Assembly (NCBI GenBank): GCA_025093555.1
Contig: JAIWNF010000002.1
Location: 1,116,001-1,180,000 of the forward strand
Source: Circinella umbellata
Lineage: Eukaryota > Mucoromycota > Mucoromycetes > Mucorales > Lichtheimiaceae
Length of the DNA: 64,000 bases
Reading direction: 5' to 3'
Numbering within the stretch: the first letter of the stretch is position 1; every line of letters starts with the position of its first letter. Made by a program: the position numbers and the translations under genes. Positions 1 through 11,900 of the stretch are shown here, one piece after another. The notes beneath the pieces were generated by a model. That model worked only from the letters and a program-made list of their open reading frames with translations, had not been told where the DNA came from and searched no databases.

Positions 1-99
1 AAAAAAAAAGTGCTTTGATTTTTAAAATCGGCAAATTTATCTTTTGTTTATGGAACTTCCTTCTTCTTTTCTTCTTAGACACCAAAGATATTAAGCAGA
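1..99 (+). other. Left edge: likely intron end or 5' UTR upstream of the RhoGEF gene
   Basis: A long pyrimidine tract ends in a strong TAG acceptor at 76-78. The 21 bases after it run in frame and without a stop into the ATG at 100. The RhoGEF gene may therefore have an upstream exon outside the window, or this may be a 5'-UTR intron. No other gene content is visible. Confidence 0.45.
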
Positions 100-2833
100 A
101 TGAACAATGCTCTTCAACTTACAGCGTACGATTATGACACTGAACAGCAAGAAACGATAATTCAAACTGAAAGTGAACGAAAAGAGCCAAATACAACAAT
201 TGGAGACCATGTACAGTCAATAAGGATGGATCGTTGTTATCATCATCACGTTTCTTTACATGGTCAACAGTACGGAGGTTTGCATAAAAAAATTAAAAAT
301 TCTAAAATCGCAAAACATACTAGCGAATATTTGCAACGTAAATTGGCCAACATGACTCTTAAACATGTCAAGGATAGTAATAGTCCAGCAGATGATCTAC
401 CTCCCATTATCGTTCATTTTAATCATAGCAGTATATCAACTATGCCAAGCCGCGATTCTGAAAGCATTATGAGTAGTAGTAGTGCAGCAACTACATCAAC
501 ATGGCGTGCTACCTTGGGACCTGAAGATAATGAATTGGTGTCTTCTCTTTCAGCAAAACAAATCAAGTATCAAGAGCTCTTGCACGAATTTATCATGACA
601 GAGGAGGTTTATCTTACTGATCTTCAACTTGTACAACAGGTAAGTGTGTATATTATTATATAGCTTCTAAACTCGCTACTGTTAGCCTGATATATAGAAA
701 GGCGCTTTTTTTAATTAGTGAATAGGACGAGTGAACATACTAATCTATTCTAAATTAAATCAAATAAAAAGGTTTTTATAACCGATCTGGAATCTACGTG
801 GGAAAATTTGCCAGAACCAGTTCAGCGAACGTTCGACAGTTTACGTTCAATTATCGAATTCCATGTTGCAGTATTGGCAGATTTACGTGATTGTCAAAAT
901 GCTCAACCACCTTTAATTGTTGGGGATGTGGTTGAACGATTCAGGAACTATGTAAGTTACATGCAAGATTTACCTCCAAAGAATATATATATATATAGAT
1001 ATTTAGAGATTTCGCACTTTATTTTATGTTTCCTAATGTTTTCAATTTTTTCAATGTAATATTATTAGATTCCACATATCTTTAACGTTTATAAAGAATA
1101 TTTTGCTCATTTCGAACCTGCTAATGACCTAATTGCCAAATCTTTATCTGATCCACAAACAGCTGCTTTAAAAATACTCGGAAGTTATGTTCAAGTAAGT
1201 TTAAATACAGTCAGTCACAGTTTATAGTTATAAAATGATTCATAACCTTTCTGCCATTAATTTTTAGGAACGATGTTTATATCCTGAATGTCGGTCACTC
1301 ACATTACAATCTTTTCTCCTAAAACCTGTTCAACGATTAATGAAATACCCATTGTTCTTAAAGGTAAAAAGTAATCCACATAAACAAATGTGCATAAATT
1401 ATATGTATCATTAAGCCGGATTGTTATTGCCAATGTAGAGTCAAATTGAATGTTTTGAGGAGAATGATGAAGCAATACAACAACATATTCAATGTATGAG
1501 TGAAATGGATGCAACTATAAGAAGCATTGAAGAATATAAAAACCAAACAGAGCAAGCTTCTAGATTAAATGATTTAAGTGAGCGTATCCGGAATTTACAG
1601 GTATATGGAAAGCTTTTTTTTTCTTTTTGGTTGAGGCTAAAAGTAGTATGATACAAATTGAAAAAAAAAAACATTATACATATATAATTATCTGATACGA
1701 GTGAATATGAATAACCCTGGGTTAAACTAGGAACTGGGTATACAATTAAACCTTCCCCATAGGAGGCTCGTGCACGAAGGGCCATTAGTACTCATCCCAC
1801 TGTCATCGGAAAGTGGATCAAGTGGTAGTTTTGCTCCTCCGCAACGTTCCTTTTCCGAAAGTTCGCGACATTTTTTTACAAAGCAAAAGAAACAACCACT
1901 TTATGTATTCCTATTTAATGACCTAATTCTCTTTACGAAGGTAAAAAATAATAAGCATTGAATCTGATATCAAACACCTTTATGATAGAAATTAATTTGT
2001 TTTCTATTATTTAATAGATACGCACCAAACGAATAAGCCAAGCTGAAAATGAACTCAGAGCCAATTCAAGTGGAGGACAAAACTTATACGGACCAGCCCC
2101 TGATCTTTTATTTAAACTAGTAGCATCACCTGGACAAATAACACATCTTGAACGAGTTGTATTGCAACGAGGTCCTCCTACACTGATTAATAATAACACT
2201 AGCACTGCAACAACAGCCTCAATTAATCGATCAGCATGGTTTGGAAGCTTTTGTCGTAGCGGCAGCAGCAGTACAAAAGGTGACAAAAGTAAAGGTACTG
2301 GTTCAATGTTATCATCTAGGTCCTATCATCAACACCAACAGAATTCAGAAGACCTTAACGTAAACCCGTTTCAATTCATGTGTTCAATTGCCAGTAAAAA
2401 CATATCTAATATGCTTTTGGAAGCGAAAACAGTAGAAGAAAAGCAAATATGGTGCGATTGTATCGAAAGTGTGCGAGGGGAACATTGTCAACGTGGTAAT
2501 GTCGGAGAAAACAGCAGTAGCAGTAGTAACAAACAGGAGCAGCATCAATCTTTAGCCACAGAGGAAACGACCCTTTCGGATAATAGTAACGGCATCAAGG
2601 ACCCATCATTATCATCATTTAATACCAGTTGGTTTTCTGAAAATAGCTTGCGTAATATAATGGCAAAGCGATTGGATGAAAATGGCGACAATGATGATGA
2701 CGACAGTAGTGATGAAATTTCAAGCATATATTCTAGTATATGGGACGAAGGAGTTACGAAAAGTTTTCAATCATCAATATTCAGTACAGAACCATTCAAT
2801 ATTGAAAATCAGCAATCAAAATTAAACTGTTAA
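100..2833 (+). CDS. Rho guanine-nucleotide exchange factor (DH-PH protein)
   Basis: Seven exons join in phase: 100-639, 772-951, 1069-1194, 1268-1363, 1439-1600, 1731-1940 and 2018-2833, giving 709 residues. The DH domain begins near residue 154 (KYQELLHEFIMTEEVYLTDL) and contains the family signature KPVQRLMKYPLFLK at about 301-314. A PH domain follows: strand residues PLYVFLFNDLILFTK end near 438, and the C-terminal helix (EEKQIWCDCIE) lies past residue 560. A Ser/Asn-rich loop of roughly 70 residues splits the PH domain, and the last 150 residues are acidic and Ser-rich. DH-PH proteins activate Rho-family GTPases at membranes and control polarity and cell-wall synthesis; which GTPase is used here cannot be read. 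The start is uncertain because an in-frame acceptor precedes it. Confidence 0.88.
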
Positions 2834-4237
2834 TTTATATATTCCAAAAATAACGTGGATTATTAGACATGTTGCTGTAATAAAATAAAAATTATAGTAA
2901 TACGTACGTAATAATAATAATAATAATCGTAATAATAATTGCAATTGCAATTGTAATTGTAATCATCATCGTAATAAACCTTGATATCTAAAAGTATGCT
3001 CTAATAATAGCGATAAAAAACAAAGCGGATTTATATACACTAATAACCTTTGACGTTAAATCAAGAAAATAAAAAGCATAAAAATAAAGTATTATTTGAA
3101 CAATTAAAAACTAATCAGCCGTCATAAAATATAGTATCAAATCCCCGATGACACAACATGCTCGTGGTTTGTGTAAGGCCCTTCATTATTAAGGTACTAC
3201 GTACCTAAATAGTCAAAAAGAGGTGGAAATAAACTACTTTTTTATGCTTTTTATTTATTATATATCAAGTAATGAAATTGTCAAGAAAAAGAAAAATAAA
3301 TCCGTTACAGGTTATAATTAGACATTTTTTGTATCCGCTTCTTTGTCCGTTTCTTTTTTATGTTTCTTTTATTACCACTTTTTTCCGTTCTTTGCTACGG
3401 CATTGAATATAATCACATCTCGTGCACACATGGAGACAAATAAAAATAATCCGAAAAATATATATCTCAGCAATAATATGATTGCAATCGTAATTCTAAA
3501 AGATAGCAATGAGAATAGGAAAAAGAAGTCCGCAGCTATACAAAAAAAGAGATGAATGGTCTTGGACTCTAGTCAGTGTATTACCTGAATCCAACAAGTT
3601 TAAATGCTAGTGTTATCTCGTAACTATCCGTTCCCACTTAGCACATCGGTATTTTGTATCATCAAATCAATTGCATGTCTACATCACGGGTAATATATAG
3701 TAATAAAAAAGTAACCAGTAGTAACGTGTACTCTTAATAGATAAAAAAAATCTGTAGATATTATCATCATATTGCATAACGGGGCTTTAATGAAGTTTTT
3801 CTTAAGATTCTTTTGCTGTTTACCTGGGTTCTCAATTATGTACGACAGAAAGGAACAAAAAAAGAAAAAATATTGTTTCGGGGATGTATCGATTTAGAAA
3901 AAAGCATGTAAAAACATGTCCGAAGAGGAAATTGTCAGGAGCTGTAGATGGTGAAATTCTCTGGAAATGGTCGTACAGAAGTTTATTTATCCTATAATAT
4001 AATATAACACCGCAACAAGAGGTAATAAATAAAAAAGGTACAAAAAGGGCAGATATATACTTCTTCTTTTTCACGGCAATCTTGTTTTCTTTCTTTCTTT
4101 TTCTTTTGCTTGATTTTTTTCAACAAATCCCTTCCTTTTTATTATAAACACCTTCCCTCTCCTTTTTCATCTTTCCTTTTTCATTATCCTTAATTTCTCA
4201 TCTACTAACCTGTCATTAAAATTACTCTCCTTTAACG
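2834..4237. other. Intergenic region with no supported gene
   Basis: AT-rich spacer with short AAT and CAAT-type simple repeats at 2910-2965. Short ORFs here are low-complexity and lack family motifs. The last 150 bases before 4238 are CT-rich, as expected for the chitin deacetylase promoter and 5' UTR. Confidence 0.6.
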
Positions 4238-5687
4238 ATGTACTTGAAGTCACTCGCTCTTTCTCTTGCACTTTCCCAGGTTGTCTGCGCTGCGGAATAT
4301 TGGGAAGCCTTTAAAGCAACTGCTGATCCTACTAAATTAAGTATTCCAAAGATCACTCAAACAACTTCGATTGATCCTGCCACCCAATGTCAATGGTACG
4401 AGCCACCATCTCATTTTAAGTTTAATGCCGCTGAGTGGCCTACTGCTTGGGAAACTGCAACATCAAATGGAATGACCAAAAATGCCGAGTTCAAGAAGGC
4501 TTACGATGCAATCGATTGGAAATCTGCGCCAAACATTACTGTTCGCAAGCTTGATGCCAATGGCTCTCCCGATATGTCTGATTATGATGCTAGCGATCCT
4601 GACTGTTGGTGGTCTGCTTCAGGTTGTACTGTACCCAAGCACGAGAAGATCAACGCTGATATATATAGCTGTCCTGAACCCGAAACATGGGGTTTGAACT
4701 TTGACGATGGTCCCAACTGTTCACATAATGCATTCTATGACTACTTGGCAGATCAGAAATTGAAGGCTTCTATGTTCTATATTGGATCAAACGTTGTCAA
4801 TTGGCCTTATGGTGCCATTCGTGGTGTCGTTGATGGCCATCATATCGCTCAACATACCTGGAGTCACAACCTAATGACTACTTTGACCAATGAAGAAGTT
4901 TTTGCTGAATTGTACTTTACCCAAAAAGCTATCAAGTTAGTCACTGGCCTTACACCTCTTCACTGGCGACCTGTGAGTAATAATAATAAGAAACATATTA
5001 TATATATTATTTTTACTCTTGGTAATTTCTCACACGATGCACATTTGATTTGTTTTACTTAGGCTTTTGGTGACGTTGATGATCGTGTCCGTTGGATTGC
5101 TACTCAGCTCAAACTTACTACAATTCTCTGGGATTTGGATACTGATGATTGGGTAAGATTTTCTTCTTTTTTTTTTCTTGTCTTGGAGTGTAATAGAGAT
5201 TTTATTTGCTACGTATAACTTTTTTTTCCTTACTCCTCTGATAACACCTATAAAAAATTAGGCTGCTGGTGATTCATTGTCAGTAAAGACTGTTGAAAAT
5301 ACTTATGAGAATTTTATCAAGATGGGAACCAATGGTACTTTCAAGAACACTGGTAACGTCGTCTTGCAGCATGAAATTGACAATACTACTATGTCCCTTG
5401 CTCTTAAATACCTTCCCAAAATCCAAAAGGCTTACAAGCATGTTGTTGATATTGCTACTTGTCAAAACATTACTTATCCTTATCAAGAAAAGACCGTCAA
5501 GTTTGCAAGTTTTGCCAATGCTACTGGTACCAAGCCCGAATCTTCAAGTCCTGCTCCAAGTGCTTCCCAATCTTCCAAATCTAACATCTCTGCTCAATCT
5601 GATGAAGATTCGTCGGCTGGCATCTTTGCTGCTAATGGATTAGTTATTGGAACTGTTGCTGTTGCTCTTGCTGGCCTCCTCTTGTAA
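4238..5687 (+). CDS. Chitin deacetylase, secreted and probably GPI-anchored (carbohydrate esterase family 4)
   Basis: Three exons (4238-4972, 5063-5152, 5262-5687) give 416 residues. An N-terminal signal peptide ends near residue 18. The NodB/CE4 motifs appear in order: NFDDGP at 154-159 (catalytic and metal-binding Asp pair), HTWSH at 206-210 (metal-binding His pair), RP-AFGDVDDRVRW across the first splice junction, WDLDTDDW at the end of exon 2, and LQHEID in exon 3. The tail is Ser-rich and ends in a hydrophobic segment, typical of a GPI-attachment signal. CE4 chitin deacetylases convert chitin to chitosan, the major polymer of Mucorales cell walls, so wall-localised action is inferred. 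Length and motif set resemble Mucor-type chitin deacetylases. Both introns fall between conserved motifs. Confidence 0.95.
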
Positions 5688-8471
5688 TAAAAACAATTTT
5701 TCATTTATTATTTAAGAAAATCATAATACTTAATTCTTATTATTGAAACCTCGATGTAGTAGTAGCTAGTAGTAAATAATATATTATTTAACTTCTCATT
5801 TTTTGTACTCTTTTTTAATTAATTCCATATTCTGTATTACAGTTGTACAACAACAGCTCTTTCTTTTAATATCTGTGCGTTTGTCTTGATATAGTTTTGA
5901 TTATCTTTTCTCATTGTCCTTTGTTGTGCTCTGTACTTTATTATATCAAATCGGCAGCATAAATAATATTAGAGCATTTATTATAAACGAAAATGATTTT
6001 TAGTTCTGCGACTGAAAAATTATCAACGCCAAACATGCTCTGAAAAGGTATGTATGTAAATAAATTTCTTTTGGGTAATTGCCTTCTAGTGCTACTCTGC
6101 TGGTAAATGGTAACTTTACGAGCTCTTTATTTTTTAAGAAAAAAATCCAGAGAAATTAAAACTTTGGTATATTTTTGTAAGATGGAAAAGAAACTGGCGC
6201 AGGTGTATTCCACAGTTGTAATATATAGTAAATGTCAAGATTGCACGTAAGAATCGTATCCCTGAAAACCCGAAAGTAGATTACCAACTTGGCCATAAAT
6301 ATTACTTTTTTAAATGAAATTTTAAGCGGCAATAGTTTTTATCAAAAAGTATAGATACTAATAAAAATGGTCTGTAGTCACATGTAAAAACAAAGGATGA
6401 ACCATAACTGTAACGAGATCATATTATAAGTTAACTCACACATTGGACAATAGAAAAAATCATTTTTTCTTTTATGGATTTATTTAGAGCAATGCTATTT
6501 GTGCCTTTTGATTATAACATTAAAGTCCATTTTATACATTTTTATGATTTTATTGACTCTAGCTATTTATTTTTTGATGCTCGGTTTCTAGAAACATATA
6601 TTAGACATCATTCTATTTATTAATTGTACGTACGTATTTTTGATTTATTGTCACATATTAAGCAAATAAGATTACAGTACTTATTACCTAGAAAATAGTA
6701 CCATTGGGTAGAATAAAAATCTATTTTTCTAGAAAAGGAAGTCAAGATTTCAGGGAAAGAATGTGATTCTAAATGAGAATCATCAAGTTGTATAAATCAA
6801 ACATAGTTGTAAAGCTGCTTCATGTGTGAAAGAAAGCTTAAATAGTGTATAACAGTTAATATAAAAAAAAGTGTAATATTAGATAATAATAATAACAATA
6901 ATAATAGAGTGGGATCATAAAGTTATATATAGACAAAGTATTTCGCGCAAAAAAGGACCTCAACAAACATTTATTCTCTTTATAATTACAGGAAAGAACT
7001 TATTCACTCACAGCTCTTTCCCTTACTCAAGCAATAATACAAACACATATTTATAAGTATTTTGATGTATCAGCACTTATCATGAGTTGTAAGTATTCTA
7101 CTTTTATAATGAGAACTATTTTCGTTCTTATTACAATATTATGCGTATTTCACACAAAAACGATAATTTTTCAAAGTTCCTCAGTTACAAAAGTTTCTCT
7201 GAACAGTTCCCTACTAAGTAGTACTACTGTTAATATTACAAATACTTATTGTCAATACTTTATTTATTAACCTGCTACCAATTTTATTTCTTTTATTCTA
7301 TAAAGATTATTTTGACTTGTAAAAGTTGAAAATAAAATATCCGTACCCAGTATCTTTAATAAGCAGCTAAAATAGTGCGACAAGCATGACAAAAGCATAT
7401 TGCCAATATTATAAATTAATGAGTGTCTCCTCAAATTAAACTTTTAACTCTTCTCGGATAATAAATACATAAAACAGAATACCCTTACACAACAATTAAC
7501 ATCTTCCTTGAAATCATACTGATACAGCAGATGAGAAAGAAATATTATCGTTGAAACTCATGAATGCTCTGGCCAGCGTCACTGATATTTATTGTAAAGA
7601 AACTAGTCAAGTAGACACTGAGTCAATAATAATGTCGATGGACAAGAATACAATGAAACACGAGACTGTATATTGTAACAAAAAAACTCTGTATTACAGA
7701 ATTTATTTAAGAACATTTTGCTGTGCATTGGAGTACATTATAAAACACTCGTTTAGTAATACAATATCTTATTTGGAGGACTGTTAATAGTCATCAATAA
7801 ATTTAACTGATTATTTAGATTGATATGGGACAGCACAATTTATACGTAATAGAAATAGTGCATTTCACAAAGTATTTGATGTAGTCCTATACAGCTTCTG
7901 ATATTAGATGATACTTGCGGGGGTGCTTTTTGAAAATGGCTGCCGCTCTCTTAATAATCATATTATTGATGCACTCATAATAAATATTTGCTACGTATAT
8001 ATTACAAAGCAAAAATTATTGGTCACTTTGTTCTGTGTGTATACATTCATCCAAGTATAGCAATACCGTGGTGCTGGACTTGGTCAACAGAGATGGGAGT
8101 TATACTATTTGTAAATTGATTCACTATCTACAATAAAAATATAAGCCTGATAATGAAAAATCTTGTTAATTTATAAAATCTAATAGCTATAAGTCGTGTT
8201 TTTGTACAAGAAGAAAAACATTATAATTTTTATCTTGCTGAAGCATTTAAAGTTTATATGGTACATGATACATGAGCTGCGCCAAAACACGGTAAGTGGC
8301 TCAACACAGTCGTAATATATGATTGGTGGTATTAGGAGTCCTTTCCCTGTCCAGCTTTTTACCTTTCTAAGCTCCGAATATTTTTGCCGGGGTGGGATTT
8401 GCGAAAAAGGGCTGGTCGAAGCTATAAACAAATTTTTTTCTGTTCTTTTTCACCATCAACAGTTTATAATC
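5688..8471. other. Long gene-poor region with two weak short ORFs
   Basis: About 2.8 kb of AT-rich sequence. No protein family, tRNA or transposon end was recognised. The only candidate coding signals are short ORFs at 7082-7270 and 7551-7787, described separately. The last 150 bases form the ATP15 promoter region. Confidence 0.5.
7082..7787 (+). CDS. Weak candidate for a small secreted protein gene (two ORFs, possibly spliced)
   Basis: The ORF at 7082-7270 (62 residues) has a hydrophobic stretch after an internal Met (MRTIFVLITILCVF) that resembles a signal peptide. A TATA-like stretch lies near 6922. The ORF at 7551-7787 (78 residues) is open upstream to a possible acceptor near 7530 and contains several cysteines. 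A GTAAGTAT donor consensus lies seven bases after the first ATG, so the true exon structure could differ. No homology was recognised; both ORFs may be chance. Confidence 0.18.
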
Positions 8472-8842
8472 ATGTCCGCTTGGAAGTCTGCCGGTATCTC
8501 GTACGTCTATTAAGCAAATATAAATCGAATTATAAAAATATTGCGAATAAAAAAAAGGAATAAGAATAAACTAATTTGTTATTGATGAATTATATTTTTA
8601 GTTACCTTCAATACGCCAACATTGCCGCACGCGCTCTTCGTAACACCTTGAAGGATGAACTCAAGGCTCCCGCTCAAATCCGCAACAACAACAATTTGAA
8701 GTTCCAAAAGTGGGAAAAGGGTGTCGCCTCTGAACAGGTAAATTATAGTTTATTGAGTGTACAAATTAATAGCTATGGTTTTTAATGGAAATCGTTCTCT
8801 TTTTTTTATTAGAAATTCGTTGTCCAAAAGGCTCAACAATAA
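8472..8842 (+). CDS. ATP15: Mitochondrial F1-ATP synthase subunit epsilon
   Basis: Three exons (8472-8500, 8602-8737, 8813-8842) give 64 residues, matching the size of fungal epsilon subunits (about 60). The start MSAWKSAGISY-LQYANIAARALR is the family hallmark (MSAWR-AG-SY...N-AA..-R). The subunit sits in the central stalk of F1, next to gamma and delta, on the matrix side of the inner membrane. The first intron interrupts the codon for Ser10. The gene converges on REV3, with only 115 bp between their stop codons. It is too short to find without splicing, but every junction is canonical. Another F1 subunit, alpha, lies 12 kb away. Confidence 0.92.
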
Positions 8843-8957
8843 AAATATGGAATACACTATATAAAATAGCTTTGTTTTACTTTATTTTACAAGTTTGTAC
8901 CAAAAAAAAGACATACACCTTTCCATATATAAAATTTACACATATTTATACTTTTTT

Positions 8958-11900
8958 TTAAAGTAATTCATTATATGTCGACGTTGCCCGTACATCATTT
9001 TTGGTTTTTACGCGTTCATAGAACACAGGACAATCGAGTGATTCACATGGATGGTCTGCATACCCTGTTGTATCAATGGTGGCCATATCATTACTAATTT
9101 CTTCTTGTTGTTGTTCAGGGAAAGAATTTGGATGGGTGGTGTTTATATAAGAGGAAGCTACATTGGCTGTAAGGATGGGGGATATACCAGAACAGGATTG
9201 ACAAATGAGTAGAGTATTTACGAAACGTTTTTCTGTCTCGGCTTGTCGTGATTTAAGTGTGAATATAGTTTGTGCTGGCTGGCTGGTACAGTTAGAACAA
9301 ATATTTTGGTCTGTCAATCGTCGACATACGATACAATGACTACTAGAATAAAATTGGTCTATTCGTTTGAATGATTTGTTTTTGTTTTGAATTATTTGAT
9401 ATCGTGCTGAAGCAATGGCAGCTGTCTTGCGTGACCGTGGCATTTCGTCATACCAAGCTTTGACATCGACCCCGACCAAGTTAAATATGCGTGACAACGG
9501 TGGTATAATCATTTTGGTAATATAGTATTCAGCATCCAGTTGTAAACTTGGGTCATGGATAAGGATTTCTTCAGGCCGCACTACTTTGTCTCGTAATTTT
9601 GCATTCGGTCCACCACGGTAAACAACAACGTAAGGGACTCGTTCACCATGCTGGGGCACATCCCGACGGTCTTGTGCTATATTATCCAATGCAACTCGAG
9701 CCCCATTTGGTAAACCCTGTTCACTATAAGTACCCAAACGTACTTCACGAGCAATGATAAAATCTTGTACTGGTACTCGATTGGAAAGTATCTTTGTCCA
9801 TTGACGATAAAGATATTCTTTGAGTTGGGACATATCTTGAGTTCGAAACAAAATCCTTTGAAAGAAAAAGCGGAAATATCCACACAAAACTATGAGTTCT
9901 TACTTTTCTCCATTTTCTTATAAAATGAAAACCCAACGTAGAAAAAAGAAATATAATGATTATATACTTTAGTGAAGCTTCCAAGATTTTTTGTGTTGCC
10001 ATAGTTCCATCACGCCGAACGGTTTCGATTCCTTTAGCTTCAAAAACAGGCTCTGTTTCTTCCGGATTTTCATACTTGAAACCAACATAGCGCTTTTTAG
10101 CCACAAGAACACATGGATGGTAAACTTTTTCAAACTTGAGCCGTACTGGTGCTGGATTCATAGCGGTGATGGTTTTTGCAATATCTTTTCCAATTTGGAA
10201 AGCTTGTGCTCGGGTTCTACCAGGTAAAGATACAAAAACACTGTCGGTATCTCCATAAACTACTCGTGCATCCCATTTTTCCGTTTCGTTAATTACTGCA
10301 ATGGTCTAAAAAGGAGAAAATAGTGAGGTGAGTTGTAACATATATTTATGGATATACAAATCCAGAATATTAATTTGCCTCTTTCTTCTTACTCTTTCAA
10401 GTGTTTCACGTCCTGTTTGAACAATACTATCTGCAATTTCAACAGCTGGCATTCTACCAGAGAAAGAAGCTGAGGTGTATCCATACGTAACATTGGCAAT
10501 ATATTTGAGTGTTAATTGCCTGGCATCCAAGAGTCGTAGTAAGCCTTTGTCTCCTTTATAATTTTTCATGGCTGTTTTGATCATAACTCGTGTATCCAAT
10601 ATCTCGGTTAACATTTTGGCAAGTAGACTTTTACGCACGCTTGATTTTACAAACATGACGCCATTGGGTGATACTAGTTATGACTTTAATACAAACAGAT
10701 ATCGATTACTTTTTCAATTTGTTTTTTTATTTATTTCAGTACTCTTACCATTTATTTTATCCTTTAATCCACATAATATATCAGGTGTGATATTGAGTTC
10801 AGTAACACCAAATTTAGGTGGATCATCTTCATTTCTTACTTTTCCAAGACATGTTGAAAAGCTACATACGACCAAAAAACGATTTAGTAATATTGGTTCT
10901 TATATTTATACAATATATACATGAATAATGAGATATACTAACCAATAATTGTATGCAATCATAATAGATGGGTATAATGACTGGAAATCTAATACGAGCA
11001 ATGGGCTACTATAAAACTCGGTTACAGGTTCCATTACTAACGGTAAACATTCTGCAGCTCTCTGACGACCAACCTACACGCATGTTATGTATATAAATAA
11101 ACTGAATAATAATGATAGTAGTAACTTTTATTTTCTACACTTATATAACTTATGATATACATTACCTGCGCTCGACTCGGTGATATAAGGACAAAATTTT
11201 CAGGTTTAGCTATTCGAAGCATCATGGATTCAACCTTAAATTGTGATCCACGAGTCAGCACTGAATAAAAATCAATACCAAAAACACGAGCAGATTCACA
11301 GGTACGATTAATTATTTCGGATACGTCCAGTAGATCGAGATTCATTTGTACTCTATCCAGATAGTATTTATATAGTCTATATTTCAAAACAGCCTGATCT
11401 TTCTGAGTATACCATGATGTTAATGTTGCATGCGAAAAATGGGACATTCTATACGTGCATAACATTTCTTAGTTTAAGAAAAAAAAGGCTTTTTATCTAA
11501 TATATATATGTAGATAGGATAGTACTTAATGGTAGTAATAGTATTTTTTTTACCTGCAATGGAGGATATTATATGCCAAATTTTCAAATGTATAACTTGT
11601 TAAATTATATTCGCTTTTCATTAGACGCCAAATGTTGATCATATGACGACCCAAAATTCTAAATACAGAAGCTTTTCTATATCCCCATTGATCGAACTGT
11701 ATTCGATCCGTCGTTAATCCAACTCTTGCTAATTCATCAATCAAATTGATATCTAAAGAGAGAGGAAAACAGAATAATATTAGATCAAGTAGTCTCTAAA
11801 AAAGTTTCTTTAGATATCTAACCGTGGACAGTAGCTCGTTCAATCAAGTAACCCCAAGATGAATTATGAAGCTCGTAGCCTACAAGCATATCTGGATCAT

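Noticed and set aside
3343..3555. Short ORF of 70 codons
   Set aside because: Low complexity, no motif, and no splice or promoter context.
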